DNA from: Humulus lupulus
Taxonomy: Eukaryota > Streptophyta > Magnoliopsida > Rosales > Cannabaceae
Length of the DNA stretch: 64,000 nt
Reading direction: 5' to 3'
Assembly (NCBI RefSeq): GCF_963169125.1
Contig: NC_084794.1
Location: 86,969,018-87,033,017, forward strand
Part shown: piece by piece, positions 23,774 through 35,967 of the stretch
Layout: each line of letters begins with the position of its first letter
Position numbering within the stretch: the first letter of the stretch is position 1
Notes under the pieces: model-generated
What the model saw: only the letters and a program-made list of their open reading frames with translations
Told to the model about the DNA's origin: nothing
The model's database searches: none
Position numbers and translations under genes: made by a program

Positions 23774-24600
23774 TGTAAAAACCAAGGTTATTATTTTCTC
23801 ATTATCTCCATAAATATGATCTCTGGTTAGATTTAGTTATGACTTGAGTTGTGAAATAAAGATTGCTTTAAGTTTAAATTATTTAAGTTATGATTTTATG
23901 ACTTAGAAATAATTATAGTTTGGGTAATTATAATTATTTTAGCATATGATTAAATTAGTGTGTAGTTTTATTAAGTATTAAATGCACATGTTATTTGATG
24001 TATTAATTGTTATATTATTTCATATAATATAATATTAGATTAAATAATGTGACAAAATGTGATTTGTCACACCTTGTAACATATTATTGAGAGTCACAAA
24101 AATTAGACACATGTGTGTGCCCAAATGTGACATATTTTGGAGTTACAAAATTAGTTACAAATTTGTAACTCCCAAATATTACCTAATAATGTGTATATTA
24201 TATGTTACACATTTGAGATTGGATTTCACAAAGTCTTGATGATATATGACTGTTGGAGACATGTTTTTAACTCCCAATAGGTGTTTCGAGGTTACAAAAT
24301 CATGTGGGAAAGGATTTGGGACGTTTTGGAACGTTTTGGGAAAATGACTTTTTTGTGCTGAAAATGGCCTGTGGCCGTAACCTGGGGGACAGAAGCTAGT
24401 GGCCGCGGCCACTGAAAAGTCGTGGCCGCGGCCAGTGAGGCTGACAGCCTATGTGAATTTTTAGTTTTTTCCAAATTGAACGGTTCTAACATCCCAAATA
24501 ACTCCCAAATCTCCATTTTAATTCCATAAACATCCAATTAAACATTGGTAACAGCCATGGGGGTTGGTGGAATTTGAAATTCAAAGGGGTATCTCAAACT

Positions 24601-24610
24601 CTATAAATAG
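24601..24610 (+). promoter_or_regulatory. TATA box of A 5' LTR
   Basis: CTATAAATAG; the identical motif is at 28153-28162 in the 3' LTR. Confidence 0.6.
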
Positions 24611-25042
24611 GAGCCTAATGCTCACTTGTATGACACACCATTTTTCATCCACAAAGCACTTGGCTGAAAAATACACCTTGAGGCTTGATTATTCCAGAGA
24701 GCTATTTCCTTGAGAGATCTCTTAGTGCTTAGAGAATAGGGGGAAATAAGCTTTTGGACAAAGGTTTTAAACCTTGTTCAAGTTGGTGATCCCCACTACT
24801 CTACATTTTGGTTGTGTGAGAGTTTGTGTTTTCATTCTTCTTGTTCTTCTTATTTATTTGTATTGTTATAGTATTGAGTTTGTAATCTTCTTCTTCTTCT
24901 ACATCTTTTGATTTACTTGTATTTTGAGCAATTGAGTTGTAATATTTATTTAATCAATATTATCTTGTCCATTGTATTTTTGCATAGACTTGTATTTGGT
25001 TTTTCCATAATTCCATTGAGCAATAATATATATTCTCTAACA

Positions 25043-27541
25043 ATCAAAAGCTTATGTTCCTTTTCAATGGAAGGAGAAGCCATAGAGATCTTGTGAGGAT
25101 TCAACCTTGAAAAGATGGTAAGATAAGGTAATGTTCTTCTTTGATTTTCCTAGAAGATCTAATGGTTTTCATATAGTGATAGAAATGAGAAGAAGAAAAG
25201 TTTATAAATGAGATTCATTGTTTTCTAATCTCCTTTGTTTTATAATGGTTAGATTAGAAGATAATTCAATATGTTGAGTTTTTGTTATATGTGATTAATA
25301 AATAATCTAGTAGATTTTTGGGTAATATGCTAGCATGTCATAGAACTTATTTTGTGTTAATGGAAAATTATTAGAATGACAACTATGAGTTTTGTATGAC
25401 ATGTATAAATATATTGATTTTGTGTATCAATAGAAATGTGAAAATATGTGTATGATATTTGTAATTCATGTTCTCATATTAATAAAGAGCCATATTAGTT
25501 GACAACAATGTGAAATTATATTGAAATATAATCTTGTAAACATTTGTGAGATGTTAATATGTTTTATCCTATATATTGATGAGAATTATCATGATTATTG
25601 CAATGTGATGAGTTACCATTCATTTGGTAAATAAAGAGAATTATTTGAGAAATGAAATTTCCCATTTAAGTGTTTACCATCTCACTTTATGAGATAAGAA
25701 AAGATGAAACTAAGGGGGTTACATCTTTTAATGGTTGTGTCTTGCCATTACAAGAAAAATGGATCAAAGTGGATTCAAAAATTGTGGGATGACATATTGA
25801 CTCAATAGACTTTTAGTCTAAAGAATGGTCAAAAGAGAAAATATTTGAGAATTATTTAGTGACAATAATTCTTAAACATTGAATATCTCAATGAGGAGAC
25901 ATTACAAAATTGGAGAAGCAATTTTGAATCTTTACACCAATGGTAAATAAAAGAGAACTTTATTCATTTTGGTTAAAGATGGTGATATGTTAAACTAATC
26001 TCGATGAGGAGATAATTTTAAACAAAACATAAGAAATCAAAGTGTTTAAATAAATCAATGAGGGTTTATTTTCTTTGATTTAAAGTGTTTAAAAAAAATT
26101 GACATTTTCATTTTGATTTTGATGAGAAAATCAATGGATGTCAAATTGATGTTTTCAAAAGAATCTCAAAGAGACTCTTAGAAAATACACAAAAGTTGTT
26201 TAAGTGATTTTGAGATTATTTAGACAACTAAAAGTAAAAGTTGCTTTGAAAGAAATATGCCTTGCTTTAGCAAGTAAATAAATCAAGATAAAAATTGAGG
26301 TTTTATCTTGAGAGTTTATCATGTGGCATAGAGGACTCATGATGTACTTTGAGAATCATAGGTCTAGATTTATCTTGGAGAATAAATGACTTATTAGAAA
26401 TGAAGAGATTTCTATTTTAAAGTGATATTTTATTATCATTATGTGAGAAATGTGGGGGTGATGCTCCAAAGTTAATCAATTTATTTTGTTGTTAATCAAT
26501 TGATTAATTTGGTCATCCTATCAAATAGGTGATTTGGAATTCCACATTCTAAATCACATTGGCTATATGTGTATAGAATGAATAAATCTAGACATGCTTG
26601 GTGTCTAAAGCTAATGTTTGTAATATTTTGATTCAAGAATGAATCAATTTAGAACATATAGGAGAATTTTAGAAACAAAGAGGTTTCTAGAATTAATATT
26701 CAAATGTTTATCTTGGATATTAAACTATAAAATAGTGGAGGTGTTGACTATGGTCAAAATCACTATTTTAAAGAGGTAACTATTTTAATGAAACTATGGC
26801 TAGCAACAAAGTTTGAATAAAATAATGAGAGTGTCTAAGTATGCATACATGAGGAAAGAAATGATTCAAATGGAATTATTTCTACATCTCAAGGGGTGGG
26901 ACTTAGACTCCCTAAAGAGATTCACGGTTGATGGTAACCTATCTCAATACTAGTAACCAAACTAGTATTAGGTTCAATAGGTAATAACAAGTCAATCAAG
27001 TGAATAGATAGTAGTACTCAAATTTTGTCCCATCTGAGATATGAGTACTAGTGTGTTACCAAAATGAGGGTTAAAACCGAAAGGTTTTTTAATAGAACTC
27101 AGTCTTGAAAAGACAAGTATTTTAGGGTAACAAAATACTGTAAGAGTTCTACCTATATAGACCTAGGGGTGGTACCGCCCCTCATGAGAATTGGGAGTCA
27201 TTCTCAAGAAAAGTCTATGAATGGAATGTGCACATGGCCATTAACGGTGCAAAAGCGAGACATTGAGGTCTAAAGTGAACATAGCAAAGGTGTGTGTGTT
27301 ATCACCGGTTTGTTATCAAGGGATAGTGGTTCAATGCTTCGGCAACCAAAATTTCAACAAACTTTGTGATAATTACACTAAGGTAAAATTAAAGTCGAAA
27401 GACATTTTAATTTATGCACCAATGCAAAGGTTTCTATAGAGAGTGATTATTTAATCAAGTAGGGGAATATTATATTTTAATATAATGTTTGATTGATTAA
27501 ATAAGTGTTACAAAAAGTGATTATTTAATCTAGTGGGGGAA
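25043..27541 (+). other. Internal region of A, no genes seen
   Basis: AT-rich sequence with no open frame longer than about 60 codons on either strand. A decayed second purine tract followed by LTR-start-like sequence lies at about 27445-27520, just upstream of the real one. Confidence 0.6.
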
Positions 27542-28659
27542 TGTTATATTATTTCATATAATACAATATTAGATTAAATAATGTGACAAAATGTGATTTG
27601 TCACACAAATGTGATTTGTCACACCTTGTAACATATTATTGAGACTCACAAAAATTAGACACATGTGTGTGCCCAAATGTGGCATATTTTGGAGTTACAA
27701 ATTCAGTTACAAATTTGTAACTCCCAAATATTACCTAATAATGTGTATATTATATGTTACACATTTGAGATTGGATTTCACAAAGTCATGATGATATATG
27801 ACTGTTGGAGACATGTTTTTAACTCCCAATAGGTGTTTCGAGGTTACAAAATCATGTGGGAAAGGATTTGGGACGTTTTGGAACGTTTTGGGAAAATGAC
27901 TTTTTTGTGCTGAAAATGGCCTGTGGCCGTAACCTGGGGGACAGAAGCTAGTGGCCGCGGCCACTGAAAAGTCGTGGCCGCGGCCAGTGAGGCTGACAGC
28001 CTATGTGAATTTTTAGTTTTTTCCAAATTGAACGGTTCTAACATCCCAAATAACTCCCAAATCTCCATTTTAATTCCATAAACATCCAATTAAACATTGG
28101 TAACAGCCATGGGGGTTGGTGGAATTTGAAATTCAAAGGGGTATCTCAAACTCTATAAATAGGAGCCTAATGCTCACTTGTATGACACACCATTTTTCAT
28201 CCACAAAGCACTTGGCTGAAAAATACACCTTGAGGCTTGATTATTCCAGAGAGCTATTTCCTTGAGAGATCTCTTAGTGCTTAGAGAATAGGGGGAAATA
28301 AGCTTTTGGACAAAGGTTTTAAACCTTGTTCAAGTTGGTGATCCCCACTACTCTACATTTTGGTTGTGTGAGAGTTTGTGTTTTCATTCTTCTTGTTCTT
28401 CTTATTTATTTGTATTGTTATAGTATTGAGTTTGTAATCTTCTTCTTCTTCTACATCTTTTGATTTACTTGTATTTTGAGCAATTGAGTTGTAATATTTA
28501 TTTAATCAATATTATCTTGTCCATTGTATTTTTGCATAGACTTGTATTTGGTTTTTCCATAATTCCATTGAGCAATAATATATATTCTCTAACATTAATA
28601 AGTGAACATGTGGCATTAAACTAAGTCCAAGTATTAGAAATAAAATGAAAACAAAAATA

Positions 28660-30901
28660 GCTTAGTCTTAGGTTTGGCTCAAAAATAGGAAGGATTTGAC
28701 TCTTTTAAAATTTTAAAGATAGGCAAGATTAGATCTATTTGAATTAAGTGAGTATGTGTCAAAAAGAGTTAGATAAATGGGGATTTAAAAGATTTCATTT
28801 AAGTAGTCAAATAACTAAGTGGAGATAGTAGTGTGATGGTTGAACTAAGAGCTAGATAAGTAAATGAAGTTTTCATAACTTTAGGGTGTTGTAACTTCGG
28901 AGCTAGTTTTGACCCAGTTATATTATGATTTTTGTAACACCCTAAATTTCCTAATAATGCTTATGGCCTTGATTATGGGGCTAGGATGGAAAATTTTGGA
29001 ATTATATGATTATATGATATTTATGTGTATCATTATGTGATTATGTGACTTATATCATAATATAACTTGATATGCATGTTTAGGTGTATTAAATATGCAT
29101 GTGGGACCATTTCTGATTAATTGGGTAATTTTCATACTTTGGCCCAGTATGGGTATATTTGGCATATATGTGGTATGTGTGTGGTGCTTCATTATTATTT
29201 GGTATTGCATGGGTTACTCAACATGAGATGATCCTATGAGGCAAGCTAGTGGGAAAGTCACAACGGGATTCATACTTGACTCGAAGTGAGTCAAGGGGTA
29301 TTTTGGATTTTAGCACATTTCCGGGATATTGGGTAATGGCAATGATTATTTGATGATAAATTGGGAGTTACTGAGATCAAGGGAAAATTCTTGGAATTTT
29401 GACTATTTTACCCAGGGGGTGTTTTTGGGACCCTGAGCATTTCCTTGAGGTTACTTAAGCTCGAAGTAACCTGTTAAAATTTTAAAAGAACGTTTAGACG
29501 TTCTTTCTTTCTCTCGTTCCCTTTTCGACACCCGTTAACATTTCCGAAGGAACCTTGAGTTTTAGGACTCAAATTCAAGCAAGGATTGAGGCATAGCGAT
29601 TCTAGGGAAGATTGGAAGCTTATTAGTCAAAGGATTTAGTTGAGAAATGACTCAATCGAAGGTAATCCAAGTTTTAAGTTCTATGTTTTTAAAGTTTTTA
29701 AGCTTGAATTAGATTTTATGTTTTGATGAGTTTTTGATTTGATTGAGACTTGGGTTTTGATGAGTTTTTAAAGTTTTTAAGCTTAGTCTTAGGTTTGGCT
29801 CAAAAATAGGAAGGATTTGACTCTTTTAAAATTTTAAAGATAGGCAAGATTAGATCTATTTGAATTAAGTGAGTATGTGTCAAAAAGAGTTAGATAAATG
29901 GGGATTTAAAAGATTTCATTTAAGTAGTCAAATAACTAAGTGGAGATAGTAGTGTGATGGTTGAACTAAGAGCTAGTTAAGTAAATGAAGTTTTCGTAAC
30001 TTTAGGGTGCTGTAACTTTGGAGCTAGTTTTGACCCAGTTATATTATGATTTTTGTAACACCCTAAATTTCCTAATAAGACTTATGGCCTTGATTATGGG
30101 GATAGGATTGAAAATTTTGGAATTATATGATTATATGATATTTATGTGTATCCTTATGTGATTATGTGAATTATATCATAATATGACTTGATATGCATGT
30201 TTAGGTGTATTAAATATGCATGTGGGACAATTTTTGTTTAATTGGGTAATTTTCATACTTTGGCCCAGTATGGGTATATTTGGCATATATGTGGTATGTG
30301 TGTGGTGCTTCATTATTATTTGGTATTGCATGGGTTACTCAACATGAGATGATCCTATGAGGCAAGCTAGTGGGAAAGTCACAACGGGATTCATACTTGA
30401 CTCAAAGTGAGTCAAGGGGTATTTTGGATATTAGCACATTTCTGGGATATTGGGTAATGGGAATGATTATTTGATGATAAATTGGGAGTCGGTGAGATCA
30501 GGGGAAAATTCTGGGAATTTTGACTATTTTACCCAGGGGCGTTTTTGGGACCCTGAGCATTAGGATTTCCTTAAGGTTACTTAAGCTCGAAGTAACCTGT
30601 TAAAATTATAAAAGAACGTTTAGACGTTCTTTCTTTCTCTCGTCCCTTTTCGACACCCGTTCACATTTTCGAAGGAACCTTGAGTTTTAGGACTCGAATT
30701 CAAGGAAGGATTGAGGCATAGCGATTCTAGGGAAGATTGGAAGCTTATTAGTCGAAGGATTTAGTTGAGAAATGACTCAATCGAAGGTAATCCAAGTTTT
30801 AAGTTCTAAGTTTTTAAAGTTTTTAAGCTTGAATTGGATTTTATGTTTTGATGAGTTTTTGATTTGATTGAGACTTGTGTTTTGATGATTTTGGGTCATT
30901 G
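28660..30901 (+). repeat. Direct tandem duplication, 2 x ~1,121 bp, spanning a transposon junction
   Basis: The copies start at 28660 and 29781, both GCTTAGTCTTAGGTTTGG. Each copy contains about 270 bp of Y LTR, the ATTTT target site, and the first ~850 bp of LTR B (TGTAACACCCTAAATTTCC at 28933 and 30054). The copies differ by scattered substitutions and short indels. Confidence 0.9.
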
Positions 30902-31290
30902 GGATGTTTGGAAACTTTGTTTTTGGGATTTGGAGATGTTTGGATAGGTTTATGGAGGATTTAAAATGAGAAAATGGAGGTTTTCTAGCTAGATTCGAGG
31001 TTGAGTCGCGGCTTAAGCTTGATGAAGCAGGTGAATGGGGCTGCTGGGCTATTTGAGCTGCGGATCCCGTGGGGAGTGTTGCAGCACTAATGCAGTCATA
31101 AAAGGGCTTTGGGCCCTGACATGAGCGGTTGCGGCTCTAGTGTTTGGGGTCGCGTCTCAAAAGGGGAAAAGTGGCCAAAATGGCTTTTTAGTCATGTGAA
31201 CTTAAACCTATGGGCTCGGGATCGATCTTACTACCCGGTTTGGTAGGATTCGACGTCCTAGAGGCTAGGACTTGGTCTGGAAGTATTTAT

Positions 31291-33131
31291 TGTTGGATTA
31301 GCTTATACAGGATCTTTATTTATTTTCATGTATATCTAATAAAAAATTAATACGAGATAGCCTAAAACATGTTTCTAAAAGTGAATTCAAAGAGAAACAA
31401 AGAATAGAATACTTACAGTATACGCAGCGGAATTAAGAGTCCTTCCTTCAGTTTCTCTAACTCTTGTATCCTTTCTGTCGCATAGTATTATCAAGAAACT
31501 GAACCGATCTTCTATTTTCTTCACAATCTTCCAATGTATCCTTAGAGCCACCTAGACTAGTGTGGGAAATTCTCAACACATGAAATAGATATAGAGAGAA
31601 GAAGAGGAAATAACAAAGAGACTTAGAAAATGACTTGTGTTTAGAGAGAATCTAAAACTATCAGAAAATCTGACTTGTGACTTACAAACTTATGTTTTGA
31701 CTTCTCTCTAAACACTCCTTTTATAGACTCAATTAGGCCATTTAATTTAATTAAAAAAATCAATAAAATAATAGCCAATTTGAAGCCCTAGGTCGAAATT
31801 ATCATGGGCTTTAGGCCCGTGAAATTTCCCATTTGATTATAAGCCCATTGGACTTAAAATCAGGGCCTGCATTATTTTCTATTGATTTAATTATTTAAAT
31901 CCTTTATCAAATTAATTATTTATAATTTGAACCTTGATTTAAAATTATTTATTAATTTAGATACCAATTTATCTTAATTAATAAATCTGCCATAATTTCT
32001 CTCTTCTTCTCAAAATTACACAACTCTATGAAACTATCCAAAATTGACCTGGTCAACTTTGATAATTCTAATTGATGATTAAATCAATTAATTGAGACTA
32101 TCTAGATGATTTTATCCAATGTACAATGGGGACCGTGGGCCTATGAAATTAAGCTCCAATAAGTTATCATAAATCTAACAAATAAATTTACTAACTTATT
32201 AATTCCTCGTGACTCCACTATAGACTTGGAATTGCACTCTTGAATTCATAGAACGCTCTATAACAAATATAGATACGCTATTAATTATCCATTGTTACCA
32301 CCATAATTGTCACTCAATCCTCTATAGACGGTCTACAATGAGATAGGACTAAAATACCGTTTTACCCCTCATTGTATTCTATCCTTAAAACACTTAGTTC
32401 CTTGTAAATGATATTTCAGTAAACTAATTTAATTACTGAAATGAGATCTCTATCATTTAACACCTTGAACCAAACTAAAAGGAAACCATTGTTTCACTTC
32501 TTCATCAGAAGCTATAGATGTTCATATCTATTATTAACACTCCCACTCAATTATACTACCGAGTTCCCAAGATGTAAGTATGGGCTAGTCCGTAGGGTAA
32601 GCTAGTAACGAACAAGTCAAAGAACTCAAATAATACAATTAGTTAGAATAATAACCACTCAGAATTGAGATTGAATTGACCTATGGTCAACTATATGATA
32701 TGACTAGAATAGATAATAACGGTATGTTTACTTATCTTATCAAATGTCAATATCGGTCCTGTCCGATGTAACAAATACATCTGATCTTATCTACTTTGCT
32801 AATGTTCTGGAAAGAACATAACACTGTAATGTGTAAGTAGATCATATCGTAGATTGGCAAGTCAGTGTAAATCCGGTGCACTGACTAATCTTAGGACTAA
32901 CTTATTTTGAACATATAATCATATTTATATTCCACTGTGATTACGTCACTATAAATAAGATTAGCTATATGCTTAGGATTTAATAGAAGTTTATATTAAA
33001 CAAATAATCATGAAAATAAAACATGTGAGCAAAGTGATTGACCAAGTCAAAAAATGATTCCTATTCTTTTATTGATAATAAAATGAGATTACAAAGAATT
33101 TGAGTTTTAATTAGGGCATAAAACCCCAACA
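31291..33131 (-). mobile_element. Solo LTR S2 (family S), 1,841 bp, reverse
   Basis: Reverse complement of S1: starts TGTTGGATTAGC and ends ATAAAACCCCAACA on the plus strand. Perfect 5-bp duplication TTTAT (31286-31290, 33132-33136). It is inserted in LTR B and has no internal sequence. Numerous small differences from S1 show independent insertion. Confidence 0.9.
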
Positions 33132-33692
33132 TTTATTTACCCATTTTTGATGAGGTTTTATATTATGGTTGTGACTAGGTTATCTCTAGGGGTTTGGAAA
33201 CAGGATCTTGCTTGCGGCTCATTTATTGGTAACCTGTGCTTGGACCAAAGGTAAGAAAAATGCACCCAGTATGTGATGCATAAGAAACATATGATTAGGG
33301 CATGGCATGAATGTTGAATATGAGATTGATTAGAACTTGAGTCTCTGTAAATGTGCATGATCATAATTATGCTAGCAAATGTTGAATAAGCATGTTGAAT
33401 GCCTTATATTTGGATATTTGACATATGATATATGCATGGGTGCATTGTTTACTTGTGAGTGGTACTGACTTATTAGTCAGAAATGGCACGAGTCATATGG
33501 AATTGACCTATGAGTCAAGAGAAACATAAGCATATTGAACGCAGAGCCCAAATGATTAGATCTAATCAACACAAGCATTAAAAACTTTACCGACCCCAAG
33601 TTTGATGAAAACTAAAAGCGCTTGTCTAGTCTAAAGGCTAGTTACTTAGAGCCAGGGCCAAAAGGCTCAGGTGACTGTAACATCACATGGCT

Positions 33693-33915
33693 TAGGGTGC
33701 AAAGCCCAAGTGTGTGACTCATTTGTCACTTATCTGATTAAGGTGTGAAGCCCAAGTGCATGACTCATTTGTCACTTATCTGATTAAGGTGCGGAGCGCA
33801 ATTGCATGACTCATTTGTCACTTATCTGATTAGAGTGTGGAGCCCAAGTGCGTGACTCATTAGTCACTTATCTGATTAGGGTACAGAGCCCAAGTGTGTG
33901 ACTCATTACTCACAT
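33693..33915 (+). repeat. 46-bp tandem repeat within LTR B, ~5 units
   Basis: Units contain TGACTCATTTGTCACTTATC followed by TGATTA and a GTG(A/C)GAGCCCAAGTG-like block. Successive GACTCATTT starts at 33716 and 33762 give the period. The last unit is degenerate (ACTCATTACTCACATATTC). Confidence 0.75.
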
Positions 33916-35967
33916 ATTCAAAGATGGACACATTAGCCATCTATTCCCAAATTAGCTTGATAGTCATCTATATAGGGGGCAAGGCCCATAATCATTTATG
34001 TGGACTTGCTTGCATGCATGAATAGAACTATTATTGCTAGGCATACCTATTATAATTCAGTGACATGTTATTACCTGTTCATGAGCATATTGAGTTTTCT
34101 TGCTCAGCCTCGGCTCACGGGTGCTATGTGGTGCAGGTAAAGGCAAAAGAAAGTTGGATCATCCTTGATTTGGAGAGCTTAGGTGACGATGTGTACATAT
34201 GCAGCTACTCGACCACCACGGCCGAGGGTTTAAAGAGGAGCTAGGTTAAACCCTATTTTGCTGCTTAGGTCGGCTGGTTGTAAATATTTTATTGTAATTA
34301 ATCTTTAAAACATATTTTGGGATCCCAATGTATACAGTAAATGTTTTAGTGAAACGTTTTATCTTTAACCAAAAAATTTAACCCTAAACCGTTAATCACA
34401 CTTAGTTACGCGATTATGGCCAAATGACTCGGTTAGCGATTTTAGCACTGTTTAAAATGCACAACGTAATAGTCCCTGGGTAGTAGGGTGTTACAATTTT
34501 GGAACAATAGTATTTCTAAAAAGTTGTAGATAATTGAATTATCTTTCCAACGGTATAAAATGACCTAAATCTAATTTATACAGCTCTAGTTACATTAATT
34601 TTACTACAGGAAGGTCTAGAGTTACGAGTTATAGGATAGTAGTTTGGACTTTGACTAAAGTTTGAAACAAATGGAGACTATATGGCATACTTGGAGATGA
34701 TGTAGCAACAAGAAGGCAGTAATATTGGGCTGGCAAAAACCATATAGTGGAGGGAAGGTTTGATTTTTAAAATTTAAGTTGAATAGAGTGGAGAAAATCA
34801 AGGAAGGGAGTTGGGGTTTGAAGCCTATAAATAGAGACTTACCCTTCACTATTTTTCTCACACTCAAAAGCTCTCAGTAACCTCTCGTAATTTCAAAATC
34901 CATAGTCCCAAAAGCTCTCTCCATTTTTCCCATGAACACTCTGCATAGCCATAACCGAAACACTAGTCCTTATAGTGCTCGAGATCTTTTTCTTCTGTTT
35001 TCTTTATTTTTCCTTAAACACTATTGTCTTCCTAAACCCTATTATAGCCAAAATATTGAACCCCATCAACCAAATATATAGCCAAAATCTACCCAAGTAT
35101 CCAAACTCTTGGTGTTGTTGTTGGAGATAGACATTAGAGAGAAGACCCAGGATTTCATCATTTTGGTTCTAGGTTGATGGTATGACTTTATGAGGTTTAG
35201 AAAATTCTTGAAAGTATATTTTTATTATAAGTCTCTAATATAAATATCTTATGTTGTATTTAAGTTTGATTGGACGTTTTCTATAGCAAGTAATCTCTTC
35301 TCTTTCTTTTTCTCTCCACACTCAAGGTAAGGAAAATAAGTTAGATTTTATGTGCTATGTGTTTGTTTGTAATGCTTTTTTATGCCTTTTAGTCGCTTGG
35401 GAAACATGGTTGCTTTGATAGCAAATCCTGATATTATTTTATCATTATCGTAAACTATAGTTGTGTCTAAACCTACCTCTAAGTTAGTAGATTAGAGGAC
35501 TATAACGGTTTCTATCACATACTACAGTAATGAGTTAATGACCATTAATATTGTAGTCCACTTTATGTTTTTAGTATTTTTTTCCTTACTGGGCATTAGG
35601 ATCATTCCTTTTTTATTTATATTGTGCAGGTAAATGAACATGGAAGGCAGGACGGATCCGAGGTGGCTTTGGCTTGTGTATTGGGCGAGGAACTAAAGGA
35701 AAGAACTGATGGGATCGATCGAGGATGACGTTGACATTTTGAGTCTTTTAATTATTTCTTTATGATTTCCGCATTTAACACTTGAATATTTAATTAAAGG
35801 TTTTGTTTTCTTTATGATTTTATGTATAAACAATGGGATCCCGTATTTTTGGATTTTCTATTTATTAATAAATAAAGTTCTATTATTTTATGTATATATC
35901 CAAAAATAATAGTTATGTCTTAGTATTTTTAAAGGTCCGGGGTTTTTAAGTTAGTTGGGTCTTTATA

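Larger units (their letters stand above)
24008..28594 (+). mobile_element. Non-autonomous LTR retrotransposon A (LARD-type), 4,587 bp
   Basis: Inserted in the Y 3' LTR with a perfect 5-bp duplication TTAAT (24003-24007, 28595-28599). The LTRs (24008-25042, 1,035 bp; 27542-28594, 1,053 bp) start TGTTATATTATTTC and end ATTCTCTAACA. They differ by only a few bases plus an 18-bp tandem duplication in the 3' copy. The primer site after the 5' LTR is ATCAAAAGC, close to the initiator-Met complement; the purine tract AGTGGGGGAA is at 27532-27541. The internal 2.5 kb has no gag or pol frame, so it must have used proteins of another element. Confidence 0.88.
28933..34495 (+). mobile_element. Solo LTR B (Ty3/gypsy), ~2.6 kb before insertions
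   Basis: Starts TGTAACACCC and ends GGGTGTTACA, with a perfect 5-bp duplication ATTTT (28928-28932, 34496-34500). It contains the 1,121-bp duplication and solo LTR S2; without them it is about 2.6 kb. No internal domain is present, so it formed by LTR-LTR recombination. It shares blocks with LTR H (GGCTCACGGGTGCTATGTGG; GTGTACATATGC), so B and H are related families. Confidence 0.85.
462..35967 (+). mobile_element. Ty3/gypsy chromovirus-like retrotransposon Y (heavily nested)
   Basis: The 5' LTR starts TGTAATAACCAAGG at 462 and the 3' LTR starts TGTAAAAACCAAGG at 23774. Both end GGGTCTTTATA (18811 and 35967). The 5' LTR totals about 2.03 kb once the T1 insertion is removed. A decayed initiator-Met-type primer site follows the 5' LTR, and a purine tract (AAGGGGGAAGA) precedes the 3' LTR. 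The internal region has gag with zinc knuckles, protease, RT, RNase H and an integrase remnant ending in a chromovirus-type C-terminus. Three other elements sit in its LTRs (T1; A; B with S2). All coding parts are broken. Exact lineage (Tekay/Del or Reina) was not settled. Confidence 0.85.
23774..35967 (+). repeat. Y 3' LTR, interrupted by elements A and B
   Basis: LTR segments are 23774-24007, 28595-28932 and 34496-35967, matching the 5' LTR in order. The AAGTGAACATG block after A and the AGTATTTCTA block after B re-join the 5' LTR sequence exactly. About 2.0 kb of LTR remains once the insertions are removed. Confidence 0.88.

Noticed and set aside
24179..24537. Two overlapping minus-strand frames, repeated identically at 27731-28089
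   Set aside because: They lie inside the two LTRs of element A, so identity reflects LTR identity and not protein conservation; no domain.
28933..30900. Two independent insertions of LTR B side by side
   Set aside because: The second start is preceded by a copy of the Y LTR flank and the same target site, so it is one insertion followed by a segmental duplication.
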